NCBI GenBank assembly: GCA_958419975.1
Contig: CATZIG010000054.1
Location: forward strand, 1-10,067
Length of the DNA stretch: 10,067 nucleotides
Reading direction: 5' to 3'
Origin: an uncultured Collinsella sp.
Lineage (GTDB): Bacteria > Actinomycetota > Coriobacteriia > Coriobacteriales > Coriobacteriaceae
The position numbers and the translations under genes are program-made. This document shows positions 5,752-10,067 of the stretch, in pieces. The notes under the pieces were generated by a model. That model was not told the origin of the DNA. It made no database searches and worked only from the letters and a program-made list of their open reading frames with translations. The first letter of the stretch is position 1. Each line of letters begins with the position of its first letter.

Positions 5752-6858
5752 ATGCTGCGCATCGCGACCATCGGCACACCCATGATCACCGACGACTTTA
5801 TCCAAGTCGTCAACGCCAACGACCAAGCCGCGTTTGTGGGCACGCTTTCGCGCGACGCCAATCGCGGTACTGCCTTTACCGCCGAACACGGCGGCGAACG
5901 TAACTTCACCGCACTTGACGAGCTTGCGTCCGCCGTCGACGTCGACGCCGTCTATATCGGCAGCCCTAACGCACTTCACTACGAGCAGGCCCTTGCCTGC
6001 ATCGCCGGTGGCAAGCACGTCATCGTCGAGAAACCCTTCTGCGCCACCGAAGCGCAGGCGCTGGAAGTCTTCCGCGCTGCCGAGGCAGCAGGTGTCGTGG
6101 CCCTCGAGGCCATGCGTCCCCTCCACGATCCCGCCTTCCACGCCATCGAGGACGCCCTGGGCGAGATCGCCCCCATCCGCCGCGCCTCATTGCGCTTTGG
6201 CAAGTATTCCTCGCGCTACAACGAGATTCTCGCGGGACGCGCCACCAATATCTTCGACTGCAATATGGCATCGGGTTCCCTCATGGACATTGGCGTCTAC
6301 GCCGTCGAGCCCATGGTCGAGATTTTCGGCATGCCCTCCGGCCTTACGAGCATGACTACTCTGCTCGACCCCACCACGCGACAGCTCACGCACGGCCCCA
6401 TCGACGGCTGCGGTTCCATCCTCGCCAGCTATGGCGGAGGCCGCATCTCCGTCGAGCTCGCGCACTCCAAAATTACGAATGACCTACTGCCCTCGCAGAT
6501 CGAAGGCGAGCGTGGCACTATCCAGATTGACCATCTGTCAACGCCCCGCAACGTCCGCATCGACTATCGCGGCGACGTCGTACGCGGCTCGGCGACCGAG
6601 ACGCCGCGCGAACAGGGCGACAACGGCCGCGTGCTCGACCTGCCCAAATCGAGCAACACTATGGAATACGAACTCGCAGACTTTATCACCGCCATCGGCG
6701 GCATCGATAACGTCAAGGAAGAGATTTGGGAGACCCCGGCGGGACGTCACGAGCTTGGCCACTACCGCGATGTCACGCTCGTCTCACTGCGCATCATGGA
6801 TGCCGTGCGCCAGCAGGCCGGCATTACCTTCCCGGCCGACGCAGGCAAGCAGGCATAG
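5752..6858 (+). CDS. Gfo/Idh/MocA-family NAD(P)-dependent oxidoreductase
   Basis: A 368-residue soluble oxidoreductase. The N-terminal Rossmann fold has IGTPMITDDF (7-16), the variant dinucleotide loop of the IGTxxITDxF subfamily rather than the classical GxGxxG. The catalytic-region EKP motif is intact (VIVEKPFCAT, Lys94), and GSLMDIGVYAV gives the Asp179 and Tyr183 active-site positions. The C-terminal half is the mixed beta-sheet substrate domain. Members oxidise or reduce sugars, inositols and trans-dihydrodiols; the substrate cannot be assigned. AAGGGGG lies four bases before the ATG at 5752. A TACACT box at 5713-5718 may be its own promoter. The acylphosphatase gene starts 2 bases after its stop, so the two are almost certainly co-translated. 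No sugar transporter or kinase is adjacent to suggest a pathway. Confidence 0.9.
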   Translation: MLRIATIGTPMITDDFIQVVNANDQAAFVGTLSRDANRGTAFTAEHGGERNFTALDELASAVDVDAVYIGSPNALHYEQALACIAGGKHVIVEKPFCATEAQALEVFRAAEAAGVVALEAMRPLHDPAFHAIEDALGEIAPIRRASLRFGKYSSRYNEILAGRATNIFDCNMASGSLMDIGVYAVEPMVEIFGMPSGLTSMTTLLDPTTRQLTHGPIDGCGSILASYGGGRISVELAHSKITNDLLPSQIEGERGTIQIDHLSTPRNVRIDYRGDVVRGSATETPREQGDNGRVLDLPKSSNTMEYELADFITAIGGIDNVKEEIWETPAGRHELGHYRDVTLVSLRIMDAVRQQAGITFPADAGKQA

Positions 6859-6860
6859 CG

Positions 6861-7271
6861 ATGGGCCTCTTCGATACGTTCTTCTCCAGCGTCACCGGCG
6901 GCAGTCGAGAGCCTCAAAAACCATCAAACGTCGAGCTCGAGCTGCGCCGCAGGCTTACCGTACTCGCAAGCGACGAGGCCACTCAAGACACTCCCCTGCG
7001 CTATTTCCTGCGCTGGGCGGGGCAAGTCCAAGGCGTTGGTTTTCGCTTTACCAACACCAACCTCGCACAGGCACGCGCACTCACCGGCTGGGTGCGTAAC
7101 ATGGAAGACGGCTCAGTCGAGATGGAGATACAGGGAGCTCCGGCAGACATCCTATCTCATCTCGAGGCACTTCATGCCTCCTACGAGCGCATGGGAACGC
7201 GTTTTCGCCTTGTAGATGCCCAGGCCCGAGCCCCACTTGCCAATGAAGACGGTTTCAGTCCTCATTATTAG
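6861..7271 (+). CDS. acyP: Acylphosphatase with N-terminal extension
   Basis: Small enzyme that hydrolyses carboxyl-phosphate bonds of acylphosphates such as acetyl- or carbamoyl-phosphate. The acylphosphatase fold occupies about residues 46-136. It shows the phosphate-binding loop GQVQGVGFR with catalytic Arg62, and GWVRNMEDGSVE with Asn80. The 18-residue Arg-Asn spacing equals that of characterised enzymes. The total length of 136 exceeds the usual 90 or so because of a 45-residue lead (MGLFDTFFSSVTGG, then a Glu/Arg-rich stretch of unknown role). No other start codon is available between it and the domain, so the extension looks real. ATG 6861 is 2 bases after the oxidoreductase stop, with only a weak AGG upstream, which implies translational coupling. 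The gene ends 61 bases before perR. Confidence 0.9.
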   Translation: MGLFDTFFSSVTGGSREPQKPSNVELELRRRLTVLASDEATQDTPLRYFLRWAGQVQGVGFRFTNTNLAQARALTGWVRNMEDGSVEMEIQGAPADILSHLEALHASYERMGTRFRLVDAQARAPLANEDGFSPHY

Positions 7272-7332
7272 TATTGTGTGCTAAATACGGTATCATTTAC
7301 CTACGACCGTTGATAGAAAAGAGGCGAGGCGC

Positions 7333-7713
7333 ATGGCGGTGCAAAGAAGGAATACCAAGCAGCGAAAGCTGGTTCTTGACGCCGTGCGCCAAAGCTACAA
7401 CCATCCCACCGCCGACGAAATCTACAACGTCGTGCGCGCGCAGGATGACAAAATCAGCCGCGGTACGGTCTACCGCAATCTCAATCTCTTGGCCGACGCA
7501 GGCGAAATCCTCTCCATCAAGACGCCGGGCGGCAGCCGCTTCGATCGCACGATCGAGCCGCATGCGCATATCATCTGCACCTCGTGCAGCCGCGTCATCG
7601 ACGTACCGCTCCCCTTCGATGCCCAGCTCGACGCCAAAGCGTCCGAGCAAATCGGCTGGCACGTCACGTCGCACTACACCATCTTCGAGGGTCTCTGCCC
7701 CGACTGCCGGTAG
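7333..7713 (+). CDS. perR: PerR-type Fur-family peroxide-responsive repressor
   Basis: A 126-residue Fur-superfamily repressor. The winged helix-turn-helix covers about residues 6-66 (HPTADEIYNVV, recognition helix SRGTVYRNLNLLADAG). The dimerisation domain carries two structural zinc CxxC pairs, Cys82/85 and Cys122/125. Aligned by eye to B. subtilis PerR, all five regulatory-metal ligands are kept: His24 (H37), Asp71 (D85, in SRFD), His77 (H91), His79 (H93) and Asp90 (D104). Spacings are identical. The Asp at the D85 position and the oxidisable His37 equivalent distinguish peroxide sensors from iron, zinc and nickel members, so PerR is favoured. The N-terminus is about 13 residues shorter than in Bacillus. 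GAGG motifs lie 3-8 bases before the ATG at 7333. No catalase, Dps or rubrerythrin gene is adjacent, so its targets lie elsewhere. Confidence 0.88.
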   Translation: MAVQRRNTKQRKLVLDAVRQSYNHPTADEIYNVVRAQDDKISRGTVYRNLNLLADAGEILSIKTPGGSRFDRTIEPHAHIICTSCSRVIDVPLPFDAQLDAKASEQIGWHVTSHYTIFEGLCPDCR

Positions 7714-7793
7714 ATGTTTGGAACATGCCTTAAAATCCACCTTTCCGCACTTTGCAGCAAAAAGTAGATTCCTAGACATGTCCCAAATGTCTA
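7711..7793. repeat. 83-base imperfect palindrome joining two convergent stop codons
   Basis: The stretch from the perR stop codon (TAG, 7711-7713) to the stop codon of the opposing gene (7793-7791) is an imperfect inverted repeat. 7711-7744 pairs with 7793-7760 at about 26 of 34 positions, counting two G-U pairs. The best blocks are TAGATGTTTGG with CCAAATGTCTA and ACATG with CATGT. The central 15 bases form the loop. A U5 tract follows the smaller AGTAGA/TCTACT hairpin on the minus strand (7795 to 7759), so part of it may end transcription of the HAD gene. Confidence 0.65.
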
Positions 7794-8588
7794 CTCAGCA
7801 AGTAGACGACGCAGCTCTTCTTCGACCGTGCGCACGTAGCGGACGCGGTCGTTAATGCCACGCATAGAGGGGTTGCAGCTCTCCATCAGATAGGGATGGC
7901 CCACGACGTTGAGCATGTCGCGATCGTTCTCATTGTCGCCAAACGCCATCATCTCATCGGGCGAAATACCCAGGGCACGACCGTAATCGGCAAGCGCGGA
8001 GCCCTTGCCCGAACCGAAACCGATAAAGTCCGTCCATTCGGTTCCCGACGTCATCACGTCAACACGGTCGCTAAAGAGGCGCTCAAAATACTCCAGGGCC
8101 GCCGGCTGATCCACCTCGGGCGTCTGGAAGGCAATCTTAATGACGTCCTCGTCGATGTCCTCGGGGCGGGCGACCACCGCCACATCGCAGTGGACCTCAT
8201 AGCGCAAATGATCGACGAACGCATCGTTGCCGCTCATGGTGTAGAGGTGTCCCTCACACGAAAGGGTCACGTCGGCATGGGGATACGCAACCACGGCATT
8301 CGCGATATCCATAGCAAGGCTACGCTCCATGGAACGCTTGACAACGGCACGTCCCTCGCTCATCACCAGGGCTCCGTTTTCACATACATAGGCGAGCTCA
8401 TCGGCCACCGGGGCAAACAGATAGCGCAAGCTCGCATATTGACGGCCGCTCGCCGGCATAAACACGATACCGCGACGATGCAGCTCATCGATGAGCTCAA
8501 AGGCCTCGGAACGCGGCTCGCGCTCCCCCGGATGCAGCAACGTGCCGTCCAAATCGCATGCAATCAGCTTGATTCCTTCAAGACCCAT
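7791..8588 (-). CDS. Cof-type HAD-superfamily phosphatase
   Basis: A 265-residue cytosolic HAD hydrolase of the Cof/YbiV (IIB) type, which dephosphorylate sugar phosphates, FMN, PLP precursors and similar small molecules. All four motifs are present: I, ACDLDGTLL (nucleophile Asp12, acid/base Asp14); II, PASGR (Ser47); III, GSGKGSAL (Lys195); IV, GDNENDRDM (Asp218, Asp222). The cap lies between motifs II and III. I start at ATG 8588, after GGGGGAA; the GTG at 8600 would overlap that ribosome binding site and adds four residues. It lies 81 bases past the UreE-like gene with a terminator between, and its stop codon forms one end of the palindrome shared with perR. Substrate unknown. Confidence 0.92.
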   Translation of the reverse strand: MGLEGIKLIACDLDGTLLHPGEREPRSEAFELIDELHRRGIVFMPASGRQYASLRYLFAPVADELAYVCENGALVMSEGRAVVKRSMERSLAMDIANAVVAYPHADVTLSCEGHLYTMSGNDAFVDHLRYEVHCDVAVVARPEDIDEDVIKIAFQTPEVDQPAALEYFERLFSDRVDVMTSGTEWTDFIGFGSGKGSALADYGRALGISPDEMMAFGDNENDRDMLNVVGHPYLMESCNPSMRGINDRVRYVRTVEEELRRLLAE

Positions 8589-8617
8589 ATGTTCCCCCAC
8601 AGCACCTCATCAACAGA

Positions 8618-8656
8618 AAGACGGACTTTGAATAGTTGCCTCTCAAAGTCCGTCTT
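8618..8656 (-). terminator. Intrinsic terminator after the UreE-like gene
   Basis: AAGACGGACTTTG (8618-8630) and CAAAGTCCGTCTT (8644-8656) make a perfect 13-bp stem with a 13-base loop. On the minus strand it is followed by TCTGTT, a weak U tract after the stem's own UU. It stands 14 bases past the UreE-like stop and only about 30 bases before the HAD gene start, so it may act as a leaky terminator or attenuator for that gene. Confidence 0.75.
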
Positions 8657-8669
8657 ACTTATACGCACG

Positions 8670-9248
8670 TTAACCGCGCGCCTTCTTTACGATCGTAAAG
8701 TCTGGAGCCATACTCACAACGGCATCCGCCGCACTCGACGCAAAGCGCCGGTCCGAATCGAGTTCACAGGTAACCGTCGAGAGCCGAACGCCCTCGGCGC
8801 CCCGGAGCATGCGGCCCAAAACAGGCTGCACCGGCGTATACATGCGCACGGTATGCTCGTCCGAATCGCCTCGAAAAAGCGGCGCATGCATATTGCCGAT
8901 CTCCCAGCACGCATGCGCGAGCGCAATCGGGTCCATGCGGTCAACTTCGACCAAATAAACCTCGGCGCTGCGCAGGTGCACGACAACCGCCACGGGCACC
9001 GCACCCGTGTGGTCGACGGCGAGCACGTCGCCGTCGACAAGACAACCGCCGTCGGCAGTATCCAGCCGAACATCGACCGTGCGCCCCAGCTCCGTCACGC
9101 CCACAAACGCGCATACATCAGCCTGGTCCCAATCGAGCAGCAGCTCGTCAACTTCAAAGACGCCGCCCAGCTTCCGGCGAAGCAGGAGTTCATAGGACGG
9201 ATCGTTGAGATTTCCCAAGCATGTCGTCGAAACCAAGCGCTCAGGCAT
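8670..9248 (-). CDS. UreE-like metallochaperone, diverged
   Basis: A 192-residue protein resembling UreE, the chaperone that delivers nickel to urease. Residues about 36-102 match the N-terminal UreE fold (TVDVRLDTADGGCLVDGDVLAVD, then AEVYLVEV). The C-terminal half has ALAHACWEIGNMHAPL (109-124), equivalent to the family's hLGNRHxPL, keeping the metal-ligand His (His121), then a PVLGRML helix. Differences: Arg of GNRH is Met, the second histidine pair of Klebsiella UreE is absent, there is no His-rich tail, and five Cys residues are present. ATG 9248 follows the SlyD stop by 3 bases with GAGGG inside the slyD 3' end, so the pair is translationally coupled. No urease subunit, UreF, UreG or UreD is in the window. 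It could serve another nickel enzyme or have lost that role. Confidence 0.65.
   Translation of the reverse strand: MPERLVSTTCLGNLNDPSYELLLRRKLGGVFEVDELLLDWDQADVCAFVGVTELGRTVDVRLDTADGGCLVDGDVLAVDHTGAVPVAVVVHLRSAEVYLVEVDRMDPIALAHACWEIGNMHAPLFRGDSDEHTVRMYTPVQPVLGRMLRGAEGVRLSTVTCELDSDRRFASSAADAVVSMAPDFTIVKKARG
8685..8700. promoter_or_regulatory. Perfect 16-base palindrome in the 3' end of the UreE-like gene
   Basis: CTTTACGATCGTAAAG is an exact 16-base palindrome inside the last codons of the UreE-like gene. It sits just upstream of a minus-strand TATAAG (8663-8658), a candidate -10 for the HAD gene, and so would overlap its -35 region. That position suits a repressor operator, though the arms also simply encode part of FTIVKK. 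Confidence 0.35.
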
Positions 9249-9251
9249 GCT

Positions 9252-9680
9252 CTAACCCTCGACCTCGACGAGCTCGATATCAAAGTTGAGATCCTTGCCG
9301 GCCAACTCGTGGTTGGCGTCGAGCGTCACTGCCTCGGGCGTCACGTCGATGACCACGGCGGGGACGGGCATGCCGCTCGGCGTGGACAGGAAGAGCTTCA
9401 TGCCCTTCTCGATCTGCTCGATGTTGGGAACCTGTTCGGCCGGGAAGGTAATAACCATCTCGGGATTGTGCTCGCCGTAGGCATCGGCTGCAGGAATGTG
9501 CACGGTCTTCTTCTCGCCCACCTGCATGTCGACAACAGCGGCGTCGAAGCCCTTGATCATCTGACCGGCGCCGCAGGTGAACTCCAGCGGCTCGCCGCGA
9601 TCGTAGGAGCTATCGAACTGCGTGCCGTCATCGAGCGTGCCGCGATAATGGGTCTTGACCTTCTTGCCCTGGTTGGACAT
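9252..9680 (-). CDS. slyD: SlyD-type FKBP peptidyl-prolyl isomerase
   Basis: A 142-residue cytosolic prolyl cis-trans isomerase and chaperone. The FKBP domain is split: residues 1-68 (THYRGTLDDGTQFDSSYDRGEPLEF, GQMIKGFDAAVVDMQVGEKKTV) and about 123-142. Between them is the insert-in-flap chaperone domain (about 69-122), beginning AYGEHNPEMV and ending before ANHELAGKDLNFDIELVEV, the SlyD signature NHxLAGKxLxFxVxxxxV. The metal-binding His/Cys-rich tail of E. coli SlyD is missing, so nickel storage is unlikely, but tailless homologues keep isomerase activity. Start at 9680, with GGAGG 5 bases upstream; the longer frame to 9710 has no support. It is the first gene of an operon with the UreE-like gene. 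E. coli SlyD helps insert nickel into hydrogenase, which makes the pairing suggestive. Confidence 0.9.
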   Translation of the reverse strand: MSNQGKKVKTHYRGTLDDGTQFDSSYDRGEPLEFTCGAGQMIKGFDAAVVDMQVGEKKTVHIPAADAYGEHNPEMVITFPAEQVPNIEQIEKGMKLFLSTPSGMPVPAVVIDVTPEAVTLDANHELAGKDLNFDIELVEVEG

Positions 9681-9738
9681 GGTAACCTCCGTGATAAGGG
9701 CGGCGCACAACGCGGGCCGCCGTGAACATATGGCGCTA

Positions 9739-9744
9739 ACTATA
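9739..9744 (-). promoter_or_regulatory. Candidate -10 box of slyD operon
   Basis: TATAGT on the minus strand, 59 bases before the slyD start, matches TATAAT at 5 of 6 positions. No good -35 is seen at 17 bases. The leader would include a GGCGGC/GCCGCC hairpin (9699-9704 with 9716-9721) just before the ribosome binding site. Confidence 0.4.
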
Positions 9745-9753
9745 CCCTAGTCA

Positions 9754-9759
9754 TACAAT
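9754..9759 (+). promoter_or_regulatory. Candidate -10 box of the dipeptidase gene
   Basis: TACAAT, 42 bases before the ATG at 9801, resembles the boxes before rnhA and the panE-like gene. No -35 hexamer is obvious. It lies back to back with the candidate slyD promoter in the 120-base divergent gap. Confidence 0.4.
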
Positions 9760-9800
9760 TCAATGACAGTTTGCAAAGAAACGCTGCAACCGGAGGAACC

Positions 9801-10067
9801 ATGGCATATCCCGTATTTGACCTACACTGCGACACCGCCGACCGAATCGGCTGGGCCACGCTCGATCTCGACCTGCGCTTTACCGCCGGCACCGACGGTT
9901 ATTTCCCCGGCGACGAAACGCATCCGCAAGATTTCGACCTCATCGAGGGTAACGCCTGTGCCATCTCGCTCGCAAAGATCGGCAACACGCCGTGGGCACA
10001 GTGCTTCGCCACGTTTGTCCCCGACGAGATTCCCACCGCCCACGCCGCGCGCTTCCAGGCGCAGATC
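9801..10067 (+). CDS. Peptidase M19 (membrane dipeptidase) family, 5' part
   Basis: The first 89 codons of a gene that runs off the window end. A GGAGG four to five bases upstream marks ATG 9801. The sequence begins VFDLHCDTADRIG, the HxD metal-ligand strand (His9, Asp11) of the renal-dipeptidase/M19 family in its common bacterial HCDT form. The family's second hallmark, a strand ending in ...WAQCFATFVPDE, follows at about 69-81 and matches the usual Q-F-A-x-F pattern. Family members are zinc metallopeptidases that hydrolyse dipeptides, with no signal peptide in this form, so it is probably cytosolic. The histidine ligands of the C-terminal half are outside the window, so completeness and activity cannot be judged. 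Confidence 0.78.
   Translation, partial: MAYPVFDLHCDTADRIGWATLDLDLRFTAGTDGYFPGDETHPQDFDLIEGNACAISLAKIGNTPWAQCFATFVPDEIPTAHAARFQAQI

Noticed and set aside
7261..7296. Per box autoregulatory site upstream of perR
   Set aside because: The AT-rich stretch has TTATTAGTATT-like sequence but not the required inverted symmetry.
7896..9725. A 609-codon plus-strand open frame antisense to the HAD, UreE-like and slyD genes
   Set aside because: Three recognisable minus-strand proteins with ribosome sites cover it, and its own translation matches no family. Long antisense frames are expected from GC-rich codon use.
9771..9789. TTGCA-N9-TGCAA dyad before the dipeptidase gene
   Set aside because: Arms of five bases are common by chance, and it lies after the likely transcription start with no other support.

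Overview
The window looks like chromosome from a high-GC, low-redundancy bacterium. Gene content, strong GGAGG-type ribosome binding sites, recurrent TACAAT-like -10 boxes and a G/C-ending codon style suggest a gut actinobacterium of the class Coriobacteriia (Collinsella-like). That placement is inference from style and protein flavour; there is no rRNA or marker gene to prove it. No insertion sequence, prophage, CRISPR array, tRNA or rRNA is visible. Most of it is ordinary housekeeping and regulatory sequence, and the interesting material is in leaders, intergenic palindromes and one unusual metallochaperone pair.

Layout. 1-1127: a ketopantoate-reductase-family gene on the plus strand, preceded by a terminator-like hairpin and closed by a hairpin shared with the converging minus gene. 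1128-2606 (minus): a 68-residue two-helix membrane protein, a secreted protein with signal peptide, coiled coil and a C-terminal 3D-like (MltA/RpfB-type) domain, and a 312-base gap holding the terminator of the next gene. 2607-4190: metY (O-acetylhomoserine sulfhydrylase, minus) with a long 5' leader carrying a 17-codon upstream ORF, divergent from a LysR-type regulator (4191-5093, plus). The shared 273-base gap holds a good metY promoter and two dyads suited to a LysR protein.

5193-7713 (plus): rnhA (RNase HI), a Gfo/Idh/MocA oxidoreductase, an acylphosphatase starting 2 bases after it, and a PerR-type Fur-family repressor with a complete peroxide-sensing metal site. It converges on a Cof-type HAD phosphatase (7791-8588, minus), and the gap between the two stop codons is an 83-base imperfect palindrome. 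8670-9680 (minus): slyD (FKBP prolyl isomerase with insert-in-flap domain) followed 3 bases later by a diverged UreE-like protein, together suggesting a nickel or other metal-handling operon. 9801 to the end (plus): the first 89 codons of a peptidase M19 (membrane dipeptidase) gene, cut by the window edge.

How the parts relate. The metY/LysR pair is a self-contained sulfur-amino-acid module, where the regulator and a translated leader could both act on metY. SlyD and the UreE-like protein are probably co-translated. The plus cluster rnhA to perR is co-directional, but its members have no evident shared pathway.
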